Positions 51,561 to 59,302 of a DNA stretch of 64,000 nucleotides are shown here, one piece after another (positions within the stretch are counted from its first letter, which is position 1; the number at the start of each line of letters is the position of its first letter). This stretch comes from Clostridiales bacterium (GTDB taxonomy: Bacteria > Bacillota > Clostridia > Oscillospirales > Acutalibacteraceae), in the NCBI GenBank assembly GCA_018364155.1, contig JAGZMM010000005.1:186001-250000 (forward strand), written 5' to 3'. The position numbers and the translations under genes were made by a program. The notes beneath the pieces are model-generated. The model saw only the letters and a list, made by a program, of their open reading frames with translations. It was not told where the DNA came from and made no database searches.

Positions 51561-51602
51561 TTATAAAAGAGAAACCGGGCGGCAGGTTTCCCTGCCGTCC
51601 AG
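51561..51602 (-). terminator. Terminator of RHH copy C
   Basis: GGACGGCAGG pairs with CCTGCCGCCC (one G-U), GAAA loop, followed by TTTCTCTTTT on the minus strand; almost identical to the terminator of copy B. Confidence 0.82.
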
Positions 51603-51609
51603 TATTTCG

Positions 51610-51786
51610 TCAGTGTTTGAGGTCGTTTTTCAACTTCTTAACCCCTCTGCGCACCGCTTCCATTTTGGAGACGTTTTCTTGCTTGCTGTATTGTTCAATG
51701 ATGCTTTTGCATTTGTCATCGAACTTTACCGTCATTTGGTGCGGTTTCGGGTTGTCGGTCGGACGACCCATTTTTTTCGTTCCCAA
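51610..51786 (-). CDS. Small ribbon-helix-helix protein, copy C
   Basis: A 58-residue RHH protein starting at TTG 51786 behind GAGGTGATG. It reads GTKKMGRPTDNPKPHQM, strand TVKFDDKCKSII, then helices EQYSKQENVSKMEAVRRGVKKLKNDLKH. It is the upstream-most of three tandem paralogues, each with its own promoter and the last two separated by near-identical terminators. The region is AT-richer than its neighbours. Confidence 0.8.
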   Translation of the reverse strand: MGTKKMGRPTDNPKPHQMTVKFDDKCKSIIEQYSKQENVSKMEAVRRGVKKLKNDLKH

Positions 51787-51813
51787 TTCATCACCTCACT
51801 TAAGAACTTCTAA

Positions 51814-51842
51814 ATGATACAGTGAAGAAGTTTTTAAGTCAA
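51814..51842 (-). promoter_or_regulatory. Promoter of RHH copy C
   Basis: Minus strand: TTGACT (51842-51837), 17-bp spacer, TATCAT (51819-51814). Confidence 0.6.
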
Positions 51843-52162
51843 TCATAAAATGGGAAATTATTATTCATTCTCAATAAATATTGTGGCTGTAATTTCATGA
51901 CAGCTTTGGATTGCCTATTCACGGGCCCCTAAATGGAGTTTTTTGTTCCTTTTTTGCTCCGCCAAAAGAAACGAACCAAAGAAAAGGCGGCAGGAGGGGG
52001 AAAAAGACGCTAGGAACGGGGACACAAATTTCCCCCTTGAAAATCTCCCTCGTATCGGAGGAGGACAGGGGAAAGGTCAGAGCTTTGTTATAAGATAAGA
52101 AAGGAAAGCGAGACTGATAAAAAGTCAGCACCAATACCGGGAAGAAAGGAGACGCGCCGCTT
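51843..52162. other. Non-coding interval before the rluD-type gene
   Basis: About 320 bp without a supported gene. It begins AT-rich. At 51945-52000 it contains GCTCCGCC...AAAGAAACGAACCAAAGAAAA...GGCGGC, a purine-biased block bounded by a CCGCC/GGCGG pairing, then a G/C-rich stretch near 52017-52075. Short frames on both strands read through it but have low-complexity products. It looks like a degraded or repeated extragenic element; its origin is unknown. Confidence 0.35.
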
Positions 52163-53047
52163 ATGGCTCAGACGCTGCGTTTTGTGGTCCCTCCGGAATC
52201 GGACGGGGTTAAGCTCAAAGTGTTCCTGCGGGGATACTGCGCCCTGTCCTACCGGCTGATGGTGAGCCTCAAGCATGTGGAAAACGGCATCACGGCCAAC
52301 GGTGGATACATCCGGGTTATCGACCGGGTGCGGGCGGGGGACGTCATTGAGCTGCACATTCCCGACGATCCCCGTCCAGCCGCTCCCATTCCGGATGCGC
52401 GCTTTCAGGTTCTTTACGAGGATGACCAGGTTCTGGTGCTGGACAAACCGCCCGCCATGGCGGTGCATCCGTCCCCGGGCCATTACGACGGGACCCTTGC
52501 CAACGCCGTGGCCGCCTACCTGGCACAAAAGGGGGAGCGCGGGGCTTTCCGCCCCATCAACCGCTTGGACCGGGATACCTCCGGCATCGTGGTAGCGGCG
52601 AAAAACGCTTACGCGGCGGCAAGGCTGCACGGGCATGTGGAGAAGGAATACGTGGCGGTGGTCAACGGGGTGCTTTCAGGAGACGGCACCATTGACCTGC
52701 CCATCCGCCGCCGGGAAGGCTTCGGCGTCATGCGGGAGGTGGGCGAAGGGGGCGACCGGTGTGTGACCCACTGGAAAGCGGAGGAAAGCGGGCGGGGGAT
52801 GACCAAGCTCTCCATCCGCTTGGAAACGGGGCGCACCCATCAGATTCGGGTGCATTTTTCCCATCTGGGAATGCCGCTGGTGGGGGACACCATGTATGGA
52901 ACCGCCAGCCCTTTGATTGCCCGCCAGGCGCTTCATTGCCGCCGGGCGTGCTTTTTGCAGCCGGTTACCGGCGAGCCTGTGCGCGTCGTCAGCGAATATC
53001 CCACCGATATGCAGGTACTTTTCGCCGCTATGAGACAGGAGGAATGA
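52163..53047 (+). CDS. RluA/RluD-family pseudouridine synthase
   Basis: A 294-residue pseudouridine synthase for rRNA or tRNA uridines. An N-terminal S4-like RNA-binding domain (VKLKVFLRGYCALSYRLM, GDVIELHIPDD) precedes the catalytic domain. PINRLDRDTSGIVV holds the catalytic Asp; LVLDKPPAMAVHPSPGH and GRTHQIRVHFSHLGMPLVGD are hallmarks. The usual His before RLD is Asn here. The exact target U cannot be told. AAAGGAG is 11 bases upstream. It heads an operon with the next two genes. Confidence 0.92.
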   Translation: MAQTLRFVVPPESDGVKLKVFLRGYCALSYRLMVSLKHVENGITANGGYIRVIDRVRAGDVIELHIPDDPRPAAPIPDARFQVLYEDDQVLVLDKPPAMAVHPSPGHYDGTLANAVAAYLAQKGERGAFRPINRLDRDTSGIVVAAKNAYAAARLHGHVEKEYVAVVNGVLSGDGTIDLPIRRREGFGVMREVGEGGDRCVTHWKAEESGRGMTKLSIRLETGRTHQIRVHFSHLGMPLVGDTMYGTASPLIARQALHCRRACFLQPVTGEPVRVVSEYPTDMQVLFAAMRQEE

Positions 53048-53050
53048 CCC

Positions 53051-53902
53051 ATGCCGACCATACTGGGATACCATCTGCTTGCCCGGCGCTTCTTACCTGT
53101 TGAGCAGGGGCAGGCAAAACGGCAGGCCTTCCTTTTGGGTGCTCAAGGGGAGGATTTCCTTCGGGACCCGCCGCATCCTTTTCGCCGTAAGGAAGCGCCG
53201 CTGGACGCCTTCGCCGATTATGTGAATGCGCTTTCGGCCGCGGAGCTTCTGGCGCAGGAAACCGCCTTTGCGCACAGCCATCCACAAAAGAAGGATTTGA
53301 TCCGCGCCTACCTGGCGGGATTCTTATGTCACCGGGCCTATTGGGAAACGGTCGGCCCTTTCTTCCGGGCCGCTCTGGCCGCCTATGAGCAAACCGATGA
53401 GCCGGTACGGGCAATGGGACTGGATGAGAATCTTCCTGCCCGGATGGAGGCAGTGTTTGACATTTTGCTGCTGCGCTACGAGACCGGGCAGCTTCCCTTT
53501 GAGGTTTCTCTTAGAGAAACCTGGCCCAGGGAAGCGAGCGTTTGGGAATGCGTTTCGGTGTTTTATGCCGATGGCCTAGCCCGGGGATGGACGCAGCCCG
53601 TTGCAAAGGCGGCGGTGTTCAATGGAATGGAGCATCGGCGGCGCTGGGTAAAGGTTCTCAATAACCGCACCACTTTCAAGCGCTCCGCTTTGAGCCTATG
53701 CGAAGGGCTTTTGCTGCGAAAAGGAATCGTCACCGCCCGGATGTATCCGCTGACCGAGCCGGACGGGTTCGACTATGCCAACGCAGAGCACGCCGTCTGG
53801 CGGGACCCTCTGTACCCGCAGACCGAGCGGGAGGAAAGCCTGTTCGATCTCTTCGAGCAGGCGGCCCAACGAGCCCAAAAGGCGCTGCACGCGAATCTAT
53901 AA
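53051..53902 (+). CDS. Zinc-dependent phospholipase C-like protein (diverged)
   Basis: A 283-residue protein with faint similarity to the clostridial zinc-dependent phospholipase C-like family. LLGAQGEDFLRDPPHPF matches the GxQGPD loop, and AYLAGFLCHRAYWETVGPFF the GFxxHxxLDxxxHPY segment. Several metal ligands expected there are replaced, so catalysis is uncertain. No signal peptide. It starts 3 bp after the rluD-type stop and ends 28 bp before luxS. Confidence 0.6.
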   Translation: MPTILGYHLLARRFLPVEQGQAKRQAFLLGAQGEDFLRDPPHPFRRKEAPLDAFADYVNALSAAELLAQETAFAHSHPQKKDLIRAYLAGFLCHRAYWETVGPFFRAALAAYEQTDEPVRAMGLDENLPARMEAVFDILLLRYETGQLPFEVSLRETWPREASVWECVSVFYADGLARGWTQPVAKAAVFNGMEHRRRWVKVLNNRTTFKRSALSLCEGLLLRKGIVTARMYPLTEPDGFDYANAEHAVWRDPLYPQTEREESLFDLFEQAAQRAQKALHANL

Positions 53903-53930
53903 AGAAAGCAGACCAAAGGAGGAACCATCC

Positions 53931-54389
53931 ATGAAACGCATCGCAAGCTTTCAGATCGACCATAACAAGCTGACCTGCGGCATGTACGTGTCCCGTGTGG
54001 ACGGGGACATCGTCACCTACGACATCCGCACCCGCCGTCCCAACGTGGAGCCGGTGATGGACACTGGCACGGCTCACACCGTCGAGCACCTTTTCGCCAC
54101 CCTTGCCCGCAACGCGAAGGAGGCGGACCATGTGATTTACTTTGGCCCCATGGGCTGCCGGACCGGGTTTTACCTCTTGCTTCGGGATCTGTCCCACACC
54201 GACGCGATTGCGCTTGTCAAAGCGTGTTTCGCTCAAATCGCCTCCTGGCAAGGGGACATTCCAGGCGCCAGTCCCGTCGAATGCGGCAATTATTCCGATC
54301 AAAACTTGGAAGGCGCGCGGGCGGAGGGAGAAAAGATGTGCCGCATTCTGGAAGGTTGGCAGGAAGAATCTCTCACCTATCCGGCATAA
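53931..54389 (+). CDS. luxS: S-ribosylhomocysteine lyase LuxS
   Basis: A 152-residue LuxS. It cleaves S-ribosylhomocysteine to homocysteine and DPD, the AI-2 precursor, in the activated methyl cycle. The metal site HTVEH (His54, His58 by family numbering) and the later Cys in ASPVECGNY are present, with GPMGCRTGFYLL. AAAGGAGG lies upstream of the ATG. It is last in the three-gene group. No pfs gene is adjacent. Confidence 0.97.
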   Translation: MKRIASFQIDHNKLTCGMYVSRVDGDIVTYDIRTRRPNVEPVMDTGTAHTVEHLFATLARNAKEADHVIYFGPMGCRTGFYLLLRDLSHTDAIALVKACFAQIASWQGDIPGASPVECGNYSDQNLEGARAEGEKMCRILEGWQEESLTYPA

Positions 54390-54453
54390 ACTATGGGTAT
54401 CCGACAAAAATATCGAATTACTTCTGGGCAACTCGTACAAACATTTTCAAGAA

Positions 54454-54521
54454 GGTTACAAAAGGGTTGCAATCCTGTAACCTTTGGATATAATAGATAG
54501 TAGTTGTTACAGAAATGTAAC
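54454..54521 (+). promoter_or_regulatory. Promoter with repeated TGTAAC boxes before the M23 gene
   Basis: TTGCAA (54467), 16-bp spacer and TATAAT (54489-54494) form the promoter. Around it are GGTTACA and TGTAACC in inverted order, then GTTACA and TGTAACC again. On the minus strand TGCAAC-N5-TGTAAC resembles the WalR consensus TGTWAH-N5-TGTWAH with one mismatch. Such sites control cell-wall hydrolases in Firmicutes (inference). Confidence 0.5.
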
Positions 54522-54551
54522 CTTTACGAGCTTCCCGAAAGGAGTGATTCG

Positions 54552-56378
54552 ATGCCCACGAATGCTGGCAACAAAGCGTTTGAAGAAGGCGAGTCTAAGA
54601 AAAGACTTTCGATAAAACGAATGGATTGCAAGTACCGGGTCAAAGGCGAGGCGATTGCGAAGTTTGCTTCGCTGCCCGCGAAGAAGTCGGCAAAGGCCTA
54701 TGCGGTGATTGCACTGCAGGCGGCGAAAAAGGCCGGCGCTGTCACCGGTAAGGGGCTGAAAACGGCGGGTGCCGCCGCAAGCCGGGCATGTAAACCGATT
54801 GGTAAGAAGCTGTATCCGGTTGCGGATTATGTGGTTTTGCGCAATGCGCGCAAAGTGCGAGACGAGTTTAAAGAGGTGCACGAGGGCTTTGGCGTGGCCA
54901 TGAGCAGCCTTAAGGAGGCGACTGGGCGCGGCAAGTTGGCGGTAGTTAAGACCTTTGGAGTCCTTGCAAAGAAGGCGTTTCGCCGTCACCGCAAGATTTT
55001 TACCACGGCGGTCAACTACACTTTGCCGGTTCTCTGTGCATTTTTAATTGTCCCGATGATTACGGCGTGGTCCTCTGCGACCTATGCCCTGAGCGTCACT
55101 TACGATGGGCAGGTATTGGGATATGTGTCCGACGAGAGCGTATTCAACGAGGCCATCGGACAAGCCCAGGCGAGAATCATCAACGTGGAAGAGGGCTTTG
55201 CCCTCAACCAGTTCCCGAATTATACCCTGGCAAAGGTGGAAACCGACGAGGAATTTATGGACGCGGACACCTTGACCGAAAAAATCCTGGAAGCCTCCAG
55301 TGATGTGGTAGGTAGCGCCAGTGGCCTGTTTGTAGACGGTTCCTTTGTGGGCGCGGTGGAGAACCGGGGCGAGGTGGAAACCTTCTTGGCGTCGGTGCTC
55401 GATTCCTATTCCACCGGTACCGAAGGAGAACGGGTGGAGTTCATGCGGGATATCCAGTTCGTGGACGGCCTGTATCCCAAGGATACCGTAGTTACCGAAG
55501 AAGAAATTCAGAATAAGCTCAATTCCAACGTTTCCGACGAGCAGCTTTACACCGTACAGACCGGCGACACGCCGGATGGCATTGCGGCCCAATATGGGAT
55601 CAGTGTCGAGCAGCTTCGTCTTTTGAATCCGAATTTGGACGATCTGATGTACACCGGCAACCAGGTGCGTGTGGCTGCGCAGGAGCGCTGGCTGGGTGTC
55701 AAGCTGGTGCGCAGTGAGGAAGAGATCCGCTCCATTGCCTATGAAGAGGAAACCACGGAAAATAGCCGCCAGTATAAGGGCTATGAAAAAGTGGTAACGC
55801 CAGGTGAAAACGGCGAAGAAAAGATCACCTATGAGGTGGTTTACGTCAACGGCGTGGAGACTGGCCGTACGGTCACCGGCACCGAGCTTCTTAAAGCACC
55901 GGTTAACGAGGTGACCGAGATCGGTACCAAGGAAAAGCAGGTAACGGTCAACCGCGGTTCCACCGCTCCGGTCCAGGTCATCCAGGGCAACGGCATTTCG
56001 ACGGGTAGCTTTATGTGGCCGGTGGCTGCTGGCAGACTCTCGAGCGGCTTTGGATACCGGTGGGGCAGTTTGCATGATGGTTTGGATCTGGCGGCTCCCG
56101 CCAATTCTCAGATCGTGGCTTCCGACGGCGGCACGGTAGTGCAGGCTGGTTGGAAGGCGGGCGGTTATGGTTACTGTGTATTCATCGACCACGGTAATGG
56201 CGTAATGACAAAATATTATCACATGAATTCCGTGGCGGTCGCGGTAGGCCAGCAGGTCAGCCAGGGCCAGTTGATCGGGTATGTGGGCAATACGGGTTAT
56301 TCCTTCGGCAACCACTGCCACTTCACCATCACGATTAACGGAACTCCAGTTAACCCAGCGCCGTATTTAGGTATTTAA
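54552..56378 (+). CDS. Membrane-anchored LysM-G5-M23 peptidoglycan hydrolase
   Basis: A 608-residue protein. A basic cytoplasmic N-terminus (about 150 residues) precedes a transmembrane helix (TLPVLCAFLIVPMITAW), an extracytoplasmic region, a LysM domain (YTVQTGDTPDGIAAQYGISVEQLRLLNPNL, about 335-378) and a G5 domain (YEKVVTPGENGEEKITYEVV). The M23 endopeptidase is C-terminal, with zinc ligands in HDGLDLA and the HCHF motif. It cuts peptidoglycan cross-bridges. The ATG at 54552 has AAAGGAG 8 bases upstream. Confidence 0.93.
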   Translation: MPTNAGNKAFEEGESKKRLSIKRMDCKYRVKGEAIAKFASLPAKKSAKAYAVIALQAAKKAGAVTGKGLKTAGAAASRACKPIGKKLYPVADYVVLRNARKVRDEFKEVHEGFGVAMSSLKEATGRGKLAVVKTFGVLAKKAFRRHRKIFTTAVNYTLPVLCAFLIVPMITAWSSATYALSVTYDGQVLGYVSDESVFNEAIGQAQARIINVEEGFALNQFPNYTLAKVETDEEFMDADTLTEKILEASSDVVGSASGLFVDGSFVGAVENRGEVETFLASVLDSYSTGTEGERVEFMRDIQFVDGLYPKDTVVTEEEIQNKLNSNVSDEQLYTVQTGDTPDGIAAQYGISVEQLRLLNPNLDDLMYTGNQVRVAAQERWLGVKLVRSEEEIRSIAYEEETTENSRQYKGYEKVVTPGENGEEKITYEVVYVNGVETGRTVTGTELLKAPVNEVTEIGTKEKQVTVNRGSTAPVQVIQGNGISTGSFMWPVAAGRLSSGFGYRWGSLHDGLDLAAPANSQIVASDGGTVVQAGWKAGGYGYCVFIDHGNGVMTKYYHMNSVAVAVGQQVSQGQLIGYVGNTGYSFGNHCHFTITINGTPVNPAPYLGI

Positions 56379-56408
56379 ATAATCGGAATATTGTTTTGTG
56401 CGATTTTT

Positions 56409-56448
56409 GCCAAAATCCTCGCCATTCGACGAGGATTTTGGCATGTTT
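56409..56448 (+). terminator. Terminator of the M23 gene
   Basis: A 13-bp stem GCCAAAATCCTCG with its complement, 8-nt loop, followed by ATGTTTTTT. Confidence 0.88.
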
Positions 56449-56566
56449 TTTAACGGACGGTTTCGCATGAAAAAGCAGGCGGCGTTGCATACTAAAATTG
56501 CAGGGATTTTGGATGCAAAGATTAAAATTTTGTAATAAATATTTACTTTAATTTTTCATTCCAAGG

Positions 56567-56575
56567 TGCTATAAT
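56567..56575 (+). promoter_or_regulatory. Extended -10 promoter of murA
   Basis: TGCTATAAT, 33 bp before the start codon; there is no good -35 at the right distance. Confidence 0.5.
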
Positions 56576-56607
56576 ACCGACGTACGAATTTGAAGGGGTG
56601 TAAGCGA

Positions 56608-57891
56608 TTGGATAAGTTTGTGATAACCGGCGGCAGGCCGCTGAGAGGCGAAGTGACCATCAGCGGCGCGAAAAATGCAGCGGTTGCGATCATTCCCGCA
56701 GCAATTCTTTCGGACGGCATTTGCCGGATTGAAAATATACCCAATATCAGCGATGTATCCATGATCAGCCGGATTTTGTCCGAGCTCGGCGCTCAAATCC
56801 GCCTGGTGAATAAAAATACCATTGAAATCGACCCCAAACATATTCACACGGCGGTGGTACCGTATGAAATGGCCCGGAGAATGCGCGCATCCTATTACCT
56901 GATTGGCGCGCTGCTCGGCCGTTTTTTGCATGCTAGGGTCTCGCTGCCGGGCGGATGTAATTTCGGTGTGCGCCCGATTGACCAGCATCTGAAGGGCTTT
57001 GCCGCCTTGGGCGCCACCTGGTCTCTGGACCAGGGCATGGTAGACGTAAAAGTGGATAAGCTGGTGGGCAGCCAGATTTATCTGGACGTGGTTTCGGTGG
57101 GCGCTACCATCAACATCATGCTTGCCGCCGTTAAGGCCAAGGGGCTTACGGTGATTGAAAATGCGGCCAGAGAGCCGCATATCGTCGATCTGGCAAATTT
57201 CCTCAATTCCATGGGCGCTGACATTCGCGGCGCCGGTACGGATGTCATTAAAATCCGCGGGGTGGACCGGTTGAGCGGCACCACCTATTCGATTATCCCC
57301 GATCAAATTGAGGCTGGCACCTATATGGCGGCGGCGGCCGCCACCGGCGGAGACGTGCTTGTGAAAAACGTCATCCCTAAGCATCTGGAATCCATTACCG
57401 CAAAACTGCTGGAAATGGACGTGGACGTGCAAGAGTATGACGACAGCGTGCGCGTCAGCCGCTCAGGCCCTCTCAACCGCTGCAACATCAAAACCATGCC
57501 CCATCCGGGGTTCCCCACGGATATGCAGCCCCAGTTTGCGGTGCTGCTCTCCCTGGCCCAGGGGACGAGCATCATCACCGAGGGCGTGTGGGACAACCGG
57601 TTCCGTTATGTGGATGAGTTGAGGCGGATGGGAGCGAACATCCAGGTGGACGGAAAGGTTGCAGTGTTCGAAGGGGTGGAGGCGCTGCAGGGCGCTCCCA
57701 TTAAGGCTACCGACCTGCGGGCGGGTGCTGCCATGATCATCGCGGCGCTGGCGGCCCAGGGTGTGACCGAAATTGAAGAAATTTGCCATATTGAGCGAGG
57801 ATACGAAAACATCGAAGAAAAATTGCAAGCCCTTGGAGCGGACATCCGCCGCGTACCGGTACAGGTGGCGGTAACCGCAAAGGCGCAATAA
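56608..57891 (+). CDS. murA: UDP-N-acetylglucosamine 1-carboxyvinyltransferase
   Basis: A 427-residue EPSP synthase-fold enzyme that starts peptidoglycan synthesis by joining enolpyruvate to UDP-GlcNAc. The catalytic Cys is in PGGCNFGVRPID (fosfomycin target). SGAKNAAVAIIPAAIL and PHPGFPTDMQPQF are family segments. The start is TTG 56608, 7 bases after AAGGGGTG; the in-frame TTG at 56590 lies before that site. Cell-wall theme is shared with the upstream M23 hydrolase. Confidence 0.95.
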   Translation: MDKFVITGGRPLRGEVTISGAKNAAVAIIPAAILSDGICRIENIPNISDVSMISRILSELGAQIRLVNKNTIEIDPKHIHTAVVPYEMARRMRASYYLIGALLGRFLHARVSLPGGCNFGVRPIDQHLKGFAALGATWSLDQGMVDVKVDKLVGSQIYLDVVSVGATINIMLAAVKAKGLTVIENAAREPHIVDLANFLNSMGADIRGAGTDVIKIRGVDRLSGTTYSIIPDQIEAGTYMAAAAATGGDVLVKNVIPKHLESITAKLLEMDVDVQEYDDSVRVSRSGPLNRCNIKTMPHPGFPTDMQPQFAVLLSLAQGTSIITEGVWDNRFRYVDELRRMGANIQVDGKVAVFEGVEALQGAPIKATDLRAGAAMIIAALAAQGVTEIEEICHIERGYENIEEKLQALGADIRRVPVQVAVTAKAQ

Positions 57892-58011
57892 AATACGACA
57901 AGGTACCCAGCCGCCGGTCCGACGCCGACGGCTGAAATTGTATCCGGCCGCTTTTTTTGACGAAAATGCCGGGAACATCCATGCAGATGGAGAAAGACAG
58001 GAGGAAGTTTA

Positions 58012-58803
58012 TTGGCCAGATTTTGTACCCTTTTCAGCTCCAGCGGCGGCAACTGTATTTACATAGGAGCAGGAGACGGCGGGATTCTGATTGATGCGGG
58101 TGTGAGTGCCAAAGCAATTGAGCGTGCTCTGCTGGAGCGGGAGATTGATCCCAAGTCCATCCGCGCCATTTTTGTCACTCATGAGCATTCCGACCATGTG
58201 TCCGGCCTGCGGGTGTTCGCTTCCCGATATGCCACCCGGGTATACGCCTCGGCGGGTACCATGCAGGCGCTGAAAGGAATGAACATTCTCAACGGGAAAT
58301 TTGAGGCGGTGGTCCTTGAGCAGAATACCGTGGAGGAAGCGGGGATGCAGGTGCGAGGCTTTCCCACGCCTCACGACTGCGCCCAAGGGTTTGGCTACCG
58401 CATCCATACTCCCGACGGCCGGCGCATTGCCGTGGCTACCGACTTAGGCCACATGACCGATGAAATCCGCAGCGCCGTTTGCGGATGCGATTTGGCGGTG
58501 ATTGAGTCCAACCATGATGTGCGCATGCTGCAAAATGGGCGCTACCCCTATCCGCTCAAGCGCCGTATTTTGTCGGACAGCGGCCATCTTTCCAATAATG
58601 ACTGTGCCAAGGAGTTAGCGGCCTTTGCGCAGACAGGGGTCACCCGGTTCGTGCTGGCCCATTTGAGCGCAGAGAATAACCTCCCTGAGCTTGCTTGGCA
58701 GACGGCTTTAAACGCCCTTGAGGAAGCGGGGCTTCGCCGGGGAGAGGACTTTCTTTTAACGGTGGCTCCGCGCAAAAGTGAGGAAAAGGTGATGGTGTTT
58801 TAA
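58012..58803 (+). CDS. Metallo-beta-lactamase-fold hydrolase, WalJ/YycJ-like
   Basis: A 263-residue MBL-fold protein with the metal motif THEHSDH and CLFSSSGGNCIYIG at the N-terminus, close to YycJ/WalJ, which acts at the WalRK locus in Bacillus as a nuclease-like enzyme. GHLSNNDCAKELA and HLSAENN complete the pattern. The start is TTG 58012, with AGGAGG 7 bases upstream. The next gene, rlmH, follows after 2 bp; the same pairing with rlmH is known in other Firmicutes. Confidence 0.88.
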   Translation: MARFCTLFSSSGGNCIYIGAGDGGILIDAGVSAKAIERALLEREIDPKSIRAIFVTHEHSDHVSGLRVFASRYATRVYASAGTMQALKGMNILNGKFEAVVLEQNTVEEAGMQVRGFPTPHDCAQGFGYRIHTPDGRRIAVATDLGHMTDEIRSAVCGCDLAVIESNHDVRMLQNGRYPYPLKRRILSDSGHLSNNDCAKELAAFAQTGVTRFVLAHLSAENNLPELAWQTALNALEEAGLRRGEDFLLTVAPRKSEEKVMVF

Positions 58804-58805
58804 GA

Positions 58806-59288
58806 ATGTTGCGTGTTTTTGTGCTGTGTGTGGGCACATTAAAAGAGAAATATTGGCGGGAAGCGGCGGCAGAGTATTGCAAACGCCTGTCTTCCTTTTG
58901 TAAAATAGAGGTGATCGAGGTGGAGGAGGCCCGGGTGCCCGAGCAGCCTTCTCCGGCACAGATTCAAGCGGCGCTGGATACGGAGGGTAAGCGTCTCCTT
59001 TCCAAGCTACCGTCCCAGGCAAAGGCCATCGCCTTGTGTATCGAAGGGAAGGAGCAAAGCTCGGTTGATTTTGCGAAAACACTGGCCAAAGCACAGGTGG
59101 AGGGGGTCAGCAGCATCGCGCTGCTGATCGGCGGGTCCTGGGGGTTATCGGAAGAGGTCAAGGTGAGAAGCATGCAAAAGCTGTCCTTTTCCCCCATGAC
59201 CTTCCCTCATCAGCTGGCGCGGATTTTGTTGCTCGAACAGCTTTACCGGGCGCTTTCCATCAACGCCGGCAGCAAATACCACAAATAA
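58806..59288 (+). CDS. rlmH: 23S rRNA pseudouridine-1915 N3-methyltransferase RlmH
   Basis: A 160-residue SPOUT methyltransferase. It methylates pseudouridine 1915 in helix 69 of 23S rRNA. Visible are ALCIEGKEQSSVDFAK, LLIGGSWGLSEEV (SAM knot) and the terminal LSINAGSKYHK typical of the family. Length is exact. It is tightly coupled to the WalJ-like gene upstream and to pyrC downstream (14 bp). Confidence 0.97.
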   Translation: MLRVFVLCVGTLKEKYWREAAAEYCKRLSSFCKIEVIEVEEARVPEQPSPAQIQAALDTEGKRLLSKLPSQAKAIALCIEGKEQSSVDFAKTLAKAQVEGVSSIALLIGGSWGLSEEVKVRSMQKLSFSPMTFPHQLARILLLEQLYRALSINAGSKYHK

Positions 59289-59302
59289 GGAGGAGATACC
59301 AA

